In this document: piece after piece, positions 43,737 to 50,606 of the stretch | Numbering within the stretch: position 1 is the first letter of the stretch | Layout of the letters: every line of letters starts with the position of its first letter | Source of the DNA: Pseudotabrizicola sp. | GTDB taxonomy: Bacteria > Pseudomonadota > Alphaproteobacteria > Rhodobacterales > Rhodobacteraceae | Assembly (NCBI RefSeq): GCF_030684215.1 | Contig: NZ_JAUXOV010000038.1 | Span: forward strand, 186,001 to 250,000 | Reading direction: 5' to 3' | Length of the DNA: 64,000 nucleotides | Notes under the pieces: generated by a model | Databases searched by the model: none | What the model was told of the DNA's origin: nothing | What the model saw: only the letters and a program-made list of their open reading frames with translations | Made by a program: the position numbers and the translations under genes

Positions 43737-44939
43737 ATGGACCGTCGCCTGTTTCTCAAGGGCCTGACCGGCACCGCATGCTCACTCGCCGCTCACCCGA
43801 TGATGACCACCGTCACGCTGGCCGCATCCGATGGCAGCGCGCCGTTGGGCGATCACCGGCTTATCGTGGTTATACTGCGCGGCGCAATGGACGGGCTTGA
43901 TCTGGTCCGCCCCTCGGGTGACCCGCTGTTCGCCGGCTACCGCCCCACACTGTCAGCAAACCAAGGCCCTGATCTGACAGGGTATTTCAGTCTGAACCCC
44001 ACACTTACCGGCCTGATGCCCTTGTGGCAGGCCGGGCATCTGGGCTTTGTGCAGGCCACATCAACCCCTTACCGCGACCAGCGCAGTCATTTCGACGGGC
44101 AAGATATCCTTGAGGCCGGCACCGGGCTTGATGTGCCTAACGCCGCCGTGCGCGATGGCTGGCTCAACCGGATGCTGCAATCAGTCCCCGGCCTGCGCGC
44201 GCAGACCGCTTTTGCCATCGGCACCGATTCTGCCCCTCTGCTGCAAGGCCCTGCCCCCGTCAGCAACTGGCAACCCGATCTGCGGTTGGACCTGTCGGCG
44301 CAAAGCCGTCTGCTGCTCGACCACATCTACCATGATGACGCCCTGTTCCGCGATGCCGCGACCGAGGCCGTGTCGCTGACCGAAAGCATCGACCTTTCCC
44401 GTATGGATGGCATGGCCAGCCCCGGCGCGGGGGGGCGGCTGGCCGATATTGAGCGCCTCACCGATTTTGCCGCCGACCGCCTGCGCGAAGATACCCGTGT
44501 TGCCGCGTTTTCGCTGAACGGATGGGACACACACCGCAACCAGTCCGGCGGCATCACCCTGCCCTTGCGCCGGTTGGAGCGGGTGGTCCTGCGCATGTCC
44601 GAACAGCTTGGCCCCGACATCTGGGGCAAGACCCTGTTGCTGGCGATGACCGAATTTGGCCGTACCGTGGCTGAAAACGGTACCAAGGGCACCGACCACG
44701 GCACGGGCGGCGCCATGCTGATGGCAGGCGGCGCGCTGAAAGGCGGGCGCGTCATGGGCAAATGGCCAGGGCTGGACGAGTCCGCGCTGTATCAACGCCG
44801 CGATCTGATGCCCACGTCGGATGTGCGGGCTTGGGCGGCTTGGGCCATGCGCGGTATGTATGGCTTTGACCGCACCCTGCTGGAAACCAATGTTTTCCCC
44901 GGCCTTTCCATGGGCGATAACCCCGGCCTTCTGGCCTGA
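43737..44939 (+). CDS. DUF1501 protein with a Tat-type signal
   Basis: A 400-residue protein with the twin-arginine start MDRRLFLKGLTGTACSLAAH, so it is exported folded. The body is of the alkaline-phosphatase/sulfatase-like DUF1501 type: LIVVILRGAMDGLDLVRP, LAMTEFGRTVAENGTKGTDH and GGAMLMAGGALKGG carry the likely metal-ligand region. Partner of the preceding DUF1800 gene. AAGG precedes the ATG. Confidence 0.9.
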   Translation: MDRRLFLKGLTGTACSLAAHPMMTTVTLAASDGSAPLGDHRLIVVILRGAMDGLDLVRPSGDPLFAGYRPTLSANQGPDLTGYFSLNPTLTGLMPLWQAGHLGFVQATSTPYRDQRSHFDGQDILEAGTGLDVPNAAVRDGWLNRMLQSVPGLRAQTAFAIGTDSAPLLQGPAPVSNWQPDLRLDLSAQSRLLLDHIYHDDALFRDAATEAVSLTESIDLSRMDGMASPGAGGRLADIERLTDFAADRLREDTRVAAFSLNGWDTHRNQSGGITLPLRRLERVVLRMSEQLGPDIWGKTLLLAMTEFGRTVAENGTKGTDHGTGGAMLMAGGALKGGRVMGKWPGLDESALYQRRDLMPTSDVRAWAAWAMRGMYGFDRTLLETNVFPGLSMGDNPGLLA

Positions 44940-45015
44940 CACACCGATAGATTCCCCATTGCGCCCCGCCCCACAGGCAAGACATAACCGTCCGAGGATC
45001 ATACAGGGCGCGGGA

Positions 45016-45732
45016 ATGCAGATACAGGCACCACAGGGACACTTGCTTGCAAACTGGTCTCCCCCGCCGCTTCCTCCCGCCGGGCTGACGCTGGAAGGCA
45101 AGCGCATCCGGCTGGAACCGCTGGAGGCGGATGACCACGCCGCCGATCTGTTCGCCGCCTTTTCCGGCCATGATGCCTTGTGGGATTACATGCCCTATGG
45201 CCCGTTCTCCTCGGCCTCGGCCTATCACCGCTGGGTAAAGGATCATCAGGGCCGCAACGACCCTGTGTTCTTTGCCCTGCGCGACGCCACCACAGGCCAT
45301 GCCGTCGGCGTCACCTCTTACCTGCGCATCTCACCCGAGGCGGGCAGCATAGAGGTCGGCCACATCTGCCTGTCACCTGCGCTGCAACGCACACCCGCCG
45401 CCACCGAGGCGATGTATCTGATGATGGACTGGGCCTTTGCTGCCGGATATCGGCGTTATGAATGGAAATGCAACGCTTTGAACCTGCCGTCGCGCAGCGC
45501 GGCGCAGCGGCTTGGCTTCAGCTATGAAGGTATTTTCCGTAACCACATGGTCAGCAAGGGACGCAACCGCGATACCGCATGGCTTTCCGTGATCGACAGC
45601 GAATGGCCTGCCCTGCGCGAAGCGTTTGCCGCATGGCTGTCCCCGGTAAATTTTGACGCAACGGGCAAGCAACGCGAACGCCTGTCCGATCTGTCCCGGT
45701 TGGTGCGCGCTGCGTCTGATCCCGGCGTCTAA
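45016..45732 (+). CDS. GNAT-family N-acetyltransferase (RimJ/RimL-like)
   Basis: A 238-residue acetyltransferase. GKRIRLEPLEADDHAADLFA starts the fold; VGHICLSPALQRTPAATEAM gives the acetyl-CoA-binding region, and NLPSRSAAQRLGFSYEGIFR is the typical RimJ/RimL end. Acceptor unknown, possibly a protein N-terminus or amino group. Convergent with the response regulator gene. Confidence 0.87.
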   Translation: MQIQAPQGHLLANWSPPPLPPAGLTLEGKRIRLEPLEADDHAADLFAAFSGHDALWDYMPYGPFSSASAYHRWVKDHQGRNDPVFFALRDATTGHAVGVTSYLRISPEAGSIEVGHICLSPALQRTPAATEAMYLMMDWAFAAGYRRYEWKCNALNLPSRSAAQRLGFSYEGIFRNHMVSKGRNRDTAWLSVIDSEWPALREAFAAWLSPVNFDATGKQRERLSDLSRLVRAASDPGV

Positions 45733-45737
45733 CACTG

Positions 45738-46463
45738 TCAGAAGGCCGCGCTGTCGCCCAGACGGCGCTGCACAAGGCTGCGCAACCGCGCGACACCCTC
45801 ATCCCCCCGCGCAGCCGCCCCGGCCGCTTCAGCCAGATCCGTGTCTCCCGCGCTGCGCGCAATGCCGGCAACAAAGCGCGCCAGATAGCCCCGCGCCGCG
45901 GCATCCGGGGCGGCTGCCAGCAATGCCGCCGCATGGACCAGATCATCGCGCAGGGCCAAAGGGTCAGCTGCAACGTTGAACGGATCGTCGTCATCGCGGA
46001 CGGTGGGGGCAAAGCGTCCCGGCACATGGCGCAAAATCGCCCGTTGAAATGCACCAAGGCTGTGAAGCGGTTTTTCCAAAAACCCTTTGGCCCCCGCCGC
46101 CAGCGCCAGCGCCCGCCCGTCCGGGTCCCCCGACAGGCCCAGAACCACCTGCACCCGCCCCGAGTTGCCCAGATCCCGGATCAGCCGATCACCGCGCCCG
46201 TCGGGCAAGCCCAGATCAACAATCACCACATCCGGGCAATAGGTGCGCAGATGTGCCCACGCTTTTGCAATCGACTCCGCACGCCGCAACCGCGCGCCAG
46301 AACGCTGGCATATCAGCCGCAACGCATCAGAGGCAAAGCGGCTGTCTTCAACCAGCAGAATCGTGATGCCCGCCAAGGGCAGTGCTCCCACCTCCGGGGC
46401 TGCAACCCCACGGGGCAGAAAGGCTGGCCGCGTGGCGGTTTCCAGTCGGTTTGACACAGGCAT
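45738..46463 (-). CDS. Response regulator receiver protein without a known output domain
   Basis: A 241-residue protein. A receiver domain spans about residues 30-150: LLVEDSRFASDA, the phospho-Asp in VVIVDLGLPDGRGD, and the Lys in GAKGFLEKPL. The C-terminal 90 residues are helical and Ala-rich, with no recognised DNA-binding fold. It may act through protein contacts. GGGGGATC precedes the ATG at 46463. Confidence 0.82.
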   Translation of the reverse strand: MPVSNRLETATRPAFLPRGVAAPEVGALPLAGITILLVEDSRFASDALRLICQRSGARLRRAESIAKAWAHLRTYCPDVVIVDLGLPDGRGDRLIRDLGNSGRVQVVLGLSGDPDGRALALAAGAKGFLEKPLHSLGAFQRAILRHVPGRFAPTVRDDDDPFNVAADPLALRDDLVHAAALLAAAPDAAARGYLARFVAGIARSAGDTDLAEAAGAAARGDEGVARLRSLVQRRLGDSAAF

Positions 46464-46632
46464 GGCGATCCCCCAGCATGAAAGCGGCAAGATCAATCTG
46501 ACGTCAGAATCGACTAACAACCCGTTAAACACAGGCAAGGCTCTGCGAAATTCCCCCCTGCGACGGATCGGCCCCTTGCCTCACACCGCGCCCCCGCCCA
46601 TAACCTCGCCAACTCGCCCGAAGGAGACACCC
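46464..46632. promoter_or_regulatory. Divergent region between the response regulator and mce
   Basis: A 169-base spacer with an AT-richer centre (46485-46535) and the 10-bp palindrome CTGACGTCAG at 46498-46507. It must carry both promoters; no known operator is recognised. Confidence 0.4.
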
Positions 46633-47037
46633 ATGATCGGCCGCCTGAACCATGTTGCCATCGCCGTGCCAGACCTTGCCGCCACCACCGCCCAATACGC
46701 AGGCACGCTGGGCGCGTCGGTGCGCCCGGCGCAAGATGAACCCGACCACGGTGTCACGGTGGTCTTTATCGACCTGCCCAACACCAAGATCGAACTGCTG
46801 TATCCCTTGGGCGAAAACTCTCCCATTCAAGGCTTTCTCGACAAGAACCCCGCAGGCGGTATCCACCACATCTGCTATGAGGTCGAAGACATCCTCGCCG
46901 CGCGTGATACGCTCAAAGCCTCTGGCGCGCGCGTGCTGGGAACGGGCGAGCCGAAGATCGGCGCACATGGCAAGCCGGTGCTGTTCCTGCACCCCAAAGA
47001 CTTCAACGGCTGCCTGATCGAGTTGGAACAGATATGA
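46633..47037 (+). CDS. mce: Methylmalonyl-CoA epimerase
   Basis: A 134-residue glyoxalase-fold epimerase that interconverts (R)- and (S)-methylmalonyl-CoA in propionate breakdown. It starts RLNHVAIAVPDL (metal His), carries FIDLPNTKIELLYPLGENSP and GIHHICYEV, and ends FLHPKDFNGCLIELEQ. AAGGAG precedes the ATG. It overlaps the DUF1467 gene by four bases, a pairing seen in Rhodobacterales. Confidence 0.95.
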   Translation: MIGRLNHVAIAVPDLAATTAQYAGTLGASVRPAQDEPDHGVTVVFIDLPNTKIELLYPLGENSPIQGFLDKNPAGGIHHICYEVEDILAARDTLKASGARVLGTGEPKIGAHGKPVLFLHPKDFNGCLIELEQI

Positions 47038-47348
47038 CCATCACCGCTGCTGCCGTCCTGTTCGCCGTTGTATGGTTCATGGTGTTCTTCATCGTGCTGC
47101 CGCTGCGCCTGACCACCCAAGGCGACGCCGGCGTCGTTGTGCCGGGCACACCGCGCGGCGCACCGCTTGATGAAATGGTCGGCCGCAAGGCCAAGGTAAC
47201 CACGCTGTTCGCCATCATCGTCTGGGGCATTCTGGCCGCGATCATCACCTCGGGCGTCATTTCAGTACGGGATTTCGACTGGATGGGCCGGATGCCCCCA
47301 GTATCCTCCACCCCAGTATCCTCCACCCCAGTATCCGCCACCCCATGA
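47034..47348 (+). CDS. DUF1467 small membrane protein with a repeat-extended tail
   Basis: A 104-residue protein with two membrane helices (AAAVLFAVVWFMVFFIVLPL, then TTLFAIIVWGILAAIITSGV) separated by a short conserved loop. DUF1467 often follows mce; role unknown. The C-terminus PVSSTPVSSTPVSATP is encoded by three 15-bp repeats and is probably an added tail. It overlaps mce and the next GNAT gene by four bases each. Confidence 0.85.
   Translation: MTITAAAVLFAVVWFMVFFIVLPLRLTTQGDAGVVVPGTPRGAPLDEMVGRKAKVTTLFAIIVWGILAAIITSGVISVRDFDWMGRMPPVSSTPVSSTPVSATP
47296..47340 (+). repeat. Three tandem 15-bp repeats at the 3' end of the DUF1467 gene
   Basis: Unit CCCCAGTATCCTCCA occurs at 47296-47310 and 47311-47325, and with one change (CTCCA to CGCCA) at 47326-47340. 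A further CCCC leads into the ATG of the next gene. As 15 is a multiple of three, copy-number change would keep the frame. Confidence 0.95.
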
Positions 47349-47827
47349 TCCGCGCGCTGAACTCGGCCAGCGACCGCGCTGCCGTGGCAGACATGCTGAC
47401 CCGCGCGCAAGACTACTACCAGCTGTGGAAGGGCCACGCCCCCGGCCCGGTCGAAGTGGAGGAGGTGTTCACAGCCACCCCACCCGGTTGCGACCCTGCC
47501 GCCTCACACCGCCTTGGCCTTTTTGTCGACGGCACCCTGTCAGGTGTCGCCGAACTCTCCTTCGGCTTCCCTGCCCCCTCAGATGCTTACCTCGGCCTGA
47601 TGATCCTTGCTTCACAGGCGCGCAGCCAAGGCCACGGCGCGGCTTTCCTTGCCCAGATCGAATCCCTCGCCCGTAACGCGCAGGCCCAACGGCTCTACCT
47701 TGCCGTGCTGGGGGCCAACCCGCGCGGCGCGGCGTTCTGGGCGCGCATGGGTTTCGTGCCCACGGGCCTGTCGCGCCATGACGCACAGACCGGGCACACC
47801 ATTCACCGTTTGCTCAAAGCACTCTGA
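47345..47827 (+). CDS. GNAT-family N-acetyltransferase
   Basis: A 160-residue acetyltransferase with the acetyl-CoA motif ASQARSQGHGAAFLAQIESL and the final strand-turn PRGAAFWARMGFVPTG. Acceptor unknown. Its start overlaps the DUF1467 stop by four bases (ATGA). Its 3' end overlaps the convergent DMT transporter gene by 25 bases. Confidence 0.83.
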   Translation: MIRALNSASDRAAVADMLTRAQDYYQLWKGHAPGPVEVEEVFTATPPGCDPAASHRLGLFVDGTLSGVAELSFGFPAPSDAYLGLMILASQARSQGHGAAFLAQIESLARNAQAQRLYLAVLGANPRGAAFWARMGFVPTGLSRHDAQTGHTIHRLLKAL

Positions 47828-48654
47828 CGGCTCGCCAAGGCCACGCCACCCAATATCAGCGCTGACGCCGCCCAGAACCGCCAACCCACGGCCTCCCCCA
47901 TCACCAAAGCCCCGCCCAGCGCCGCCAGCATCGGCACGGTCAGCTGTGCCACACCCGCCCGCGCCGCACCCAATTCAGGCACCACCCGGTACCAAAGCGC
48001 ATAGCCAAGGCCCGAAGTGACCGCCCCCGACAGCACCGCCAGCCACAGGCCCGCCACGCTCATCTGCATCTGCCCCACCAGCAGCGCCACCGCGATCACC
48101 ACCGGGACCGACAGCACAAAGTTCCATGCCGTCGCCCCCAGCGCATCGGTAGCCCCGCGCCCGGCCAGCGAATAAATCCCCCAGCCAAAGCCCGCGCAGG
48201 CCATCGCGACAGCGCCCGCCACCGGCACCTCTGCCCCGCCCGGCGCGACCAGCCCAACCAACCCGGCAAAGGCAAGCCCCGCCCCCAGCCAGCGCCGCCC
48301 CGGCACCACCTCACGAGACAACACAGCCCCCGCAAACATCGTCACCTGAACCGCGCCGAACAGGATCAGCGCGCCCACCCCGGCCCCCAGCGCCAGATAG
48401 GCGACCGAGAACCCGACCAGATAGACCACCAACCCGAACACCCCTGGCAACCGCCCGCGCCACCCTGCCCAGACAGCCCCGCCGCGCAATCCCACCAGCA
48501 GTGCCAGCATCACCGCCCCGGCCACGACACGCACGGCAGCAAAGGCCAACGGGTCCATTGCCCCCGCCCCCACCGCCATCCGGTTCAGCACCGAATTGGC
48601 CGCGAAAGCCAGCATCGCCAGCGCCGTCCATCCCAGCAAACGCACACCGCTCAT
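47803..48654 (-). CDS. EamA/DMT-family transporter
   Basis: A 283-residue membrane protein with ten predicted helices in two EamA repeats (LLGWTALAMLAFAANSVLNR at the start, LAVLSGAVTSGLGYALWYRV in the second half). Probable exporter of small metabolites; substrate unknown. ATG 48654 is preferred over TTG 48672, which falls in the GAGTATTT element upstream. Convergent overlap of 25 bases with the GNAT gene. Confidence 0.88.
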   Translation of the reverse strand: MSGVRLLGWTALAMLAFAANSVLNRMAVGAGAMDPLAFAAVRVVAGAVMLALLVGLRGGAVWAGWRGRLPGVFGLVVYLVGFSVAYLALGAGVGALILFGAVQVTMFAGAVLSREVVPGRRWLGAGLAFAGLVGLVAPGGAEVPVAGAVAMACAGFGWGIYSLAGRGATDALGATAWNFVLSVPVVIAVALLVGQMQMSVAGLWLAVLSGAVTSGLGYALWYRVVPELGAARAGVAQLTVPMLAALGGALVMGEAVGWRFWAASALILGGVALASRQSALSKR

Positions 48655-48699
48655 GGCTTGCTGCTTCCCCAAATACTCCCCGCGCGGAGCGCATCTGCC

Positions 48700-49311
48700 C
48701 TATCCAACCCACACCGCCCCGGACATCCCGCGCAACGCATTGCCCACCCATAGCCGCACCCTTGGCAGATCTTCCGCCATCAGCACCTCCTCGGGACAAC
48801 CCGTCTCTGCCCGCAGCACCCCTGGCAACAGCCCGCTGCGCAAGGGCGGAGTCCGCACCCCCGCGCCGCGATCGAAAAACAGCGTGGTGATCGTGCCGTC
48901 ACAGACCTCTCCCCGCTCATTGAGAAACACCAGCTCGTCCAGACCCGCAGGCAACCCTGCCCGCGCCCGGTCATAAACCGCGCGCCGGGTCGATTTCACC
49001 CCAAGCCACGGATCACCCGAAAACAACCGCTCCGCCGCCAGCCCCAACCGCCACTGTCCAAGCGCAGGCGGCACCGCGCCCACCTCAACCTCGACCACTC
49101 CGGCACAGTCCAGCGTCAGCCGCAGCCGCGCTGCCTGCCCCGCTGGCCCCGCAACAGATAGCGCAGGCACCGCCCAGCCCAGCGCCACAGCCCCCGCCGT
49201 CAGCCGTGCGACATGCAGCGGCCAGCGCGGCACGCAGGCCCCGTCCCAAAGCATCGTCTCAATCAGCTTCAGTCCCGGCGTGTCAGCCCCGTCGCGTAGC
49301 GTGCTTTCCAC
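48700..49311 (-). CDS. pabC: Aminotransferase class IV, aminodeoxychorismate lyase-like
   Basis: A 203-residue class IV PLP enzyme. The start is a GTG at 49311 ([20 protein letters not shown]) with GGAGGA seven bases upstream, inside the end of pabB. The lysine expected for PLP binding is in LGVKSTRRAVYDRA, followed by DELVFLNERGEVCDG and TPPLRSGLLPGVLR. It converts aminodeoxychorismate to 4-aminobenzoate for folate. The 43-base overlap with pabB and the pathway link make the assignment firm. Confidence 0.87.
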   Translation of the reverse strand: MESTLRDGADTPGLKLIETMLWDGACVPRWPLHVARLTAGAVALGWAVPALSVAGPAGQAARLRLTLDCAGVVEVEVGAVPPALGQWRLGLAAERLFSGDPWLGVKSTRRAVYDRARAGLPAGLDELVFLNERGEVCDGTITTLFFDRGAGVRTPPLRSGLLPGVLRAETGCPEEVLMAEDLPRVRLWVGNALRGMSGAVWVG

Positions 49312-50408
49312 AGCGCCTCCTCCCATTCGCCGTCTTCGGTGGAATCGTAGACCACGCCCCCACCCACATTCAGCCGCACCTCGCCATCCGGCCAGACCCG
49401 CAAAGTGCGAATGGCAACAGACCAGCACTGGTCACCATCCGGCCCGGCCCAGCCAACCGCCCCGCAATAGACCCCGCGCGGCTCGTCTTCGACCTCATGG
49501 ATAATCTCCATCGCGCGGATTTTCGGCGCGCCCGTGACAGACCCACACGGAAACAGCGCCGCCATCAGCCCCGGCAGGCCCGCACCGGGCAACAACCGGC
49601 CCTGCACGCGGCTGCTCATCTGATGCACCGTCGCGAAACTTTCCACCGCGAACAGTTCCGGCACCTTGACCGATCCCACCTCTGACATCCGGGCAATATC
49701 GTTGCGTAGCAGGTCCACGATCATCAGGTTTTCGGCCCGCGCCTTGTCGCTGGCGTGCAACTCCCCGGCCAGCCACGCATCTTCCACCGGGTCATCAGAC
49801 CGGGGCGCCGTGCCCTTCATCGGGCGACTTTCAATCACTCCGCCCCCCACGCGAAAGAACAACTCGGGGCTGCGTGACACCACCACCGGCCCCACGCCCA
49901 GATCGACAAAGGCTCCGAACCCTACCGGTTGCCCGACCCGCAGCGCGCCATAAAGCCCCAGCGCGGTGCCGCCCAGCAGCTTTGATGCCATCGGAAAGGT
50001 CAGGTTGATCTGGTAGCAATCCCCTGCGGCGATATAGTCCTGCACCCGCTCGAACGCCGCCGCATAGGCCTCGCGCGCAACGCAGGGCACCAAAGGCTCC
50101 AGCGCCACGCCGCGGCCCTCCTCGGCCGCGCGGGCAAACATCGCACTTGGCTCCTCGGGCGCGTCAAACGCCGCAAGACACACCAGCGGCCCGCGCCGGC
50201 CCGTGGGCATCAGCGCCGCCAGTTTCGGCTCCAGCGCATAGCCCGCCTCATAGGCGATATAGCCCGCAATCCACGCGCCCTGCACACGCGCCGCTTCGGC
50301 GGCGGCAATACATGCCGCGACCTCATCGGCCTCATGCGCCACGAACACCCGCTGCGGGCGCAGAAACGCAACGCCTTGCCCTCCCGGCCCATGTTCAATG
50401 ACAATCAT
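49269..50408 (-). CDS. pabB: Aminodeoxychorismate synthase component I
   Basis: A 379-residue chorismate-binding enzyme. The family core is visible: [71 protein letters not shown]. The usual PIKGT is PMKGT here. It aminates chorismate with ammonia from a PabA glutaminase that is not in the window. Leads into pabC by a 43-base overlap. Confidence 0.93.
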   Translation of the reverse strand: MIVIEHGPGGQGVAFLRPQRVFVAHEADEVAACIAAAEAARVQGAWIAGYIAYEAGYALEPKLAALMPTGRRGPLVCLAAFDAPEEPSAMFARAAEEGRGVALEPLVPCVAREAYAAAFERVQDYIAAGDCYQINLTFPMASKLLGGTALGLYGALRVGQPVGFGAFVDLGVGPVVVSRSPELFFRVGGGVIESRPMKGTAPRSDDPVEDAWLAGELHASDKARAENLMIVDLLRNDIARMSEVGSVKVPELFAVESFATVHQMSSRVQGRLLPGAGLPGLMAALFPCGSVTGAPKIRAMEIIHEVEDEPRGVYCGAVGWAGPDGDQCWSVAIRTLRVWPDGEVRLNVGGGVVYDSTEDGEWEEALWKARYATGLTRRD

Positions 50409-50472
50409 CGCCCGAAATCCGCCAGTTACACCGCATCTGCATCTAGCACGCAGCCCCCCACCGGAACAGGCC

Positions 50473-50506
50473 GCAAGCGACCCCTTCGCAAAGGGTTGCG
50501 CCTTGC
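50473..50506 (+). promoter_or_regulatory. Hairpin in the pabB-carB divergent region
   Basis: GCAAG-CG-ACCC (50473-50481 region) can pair imperfectly with GGGT-TGCG-CTTGC ending at 50506, about 100 bases before carB. It has no T run, so it is not a simple terminator. It matches no leader class known to me. Confidence 0.3.
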
Positions 50507-50606
50507 CGCACAACCCCCTAAACCCCCGTCAATTTGCGCAGACCGCACGAATCCGCGACCCGGTGTTACCGGGGCCCGCGATCAGCCATGGACAGGGGCC
50601 ACCGAT

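Noticed and set aside
46498-46507. CTGACGTCAG palindrome as an operator
   Set aside because: A 10-bp palindrome is short enough to arise by chance in 64 kb, and no matching second site or cognate regulator is evident.
47296-47340. Possible CRISPR array
   Set aside because: Three contiguous 15-bp units without spacers inside a coding frame are a tandem repeat, not an array.
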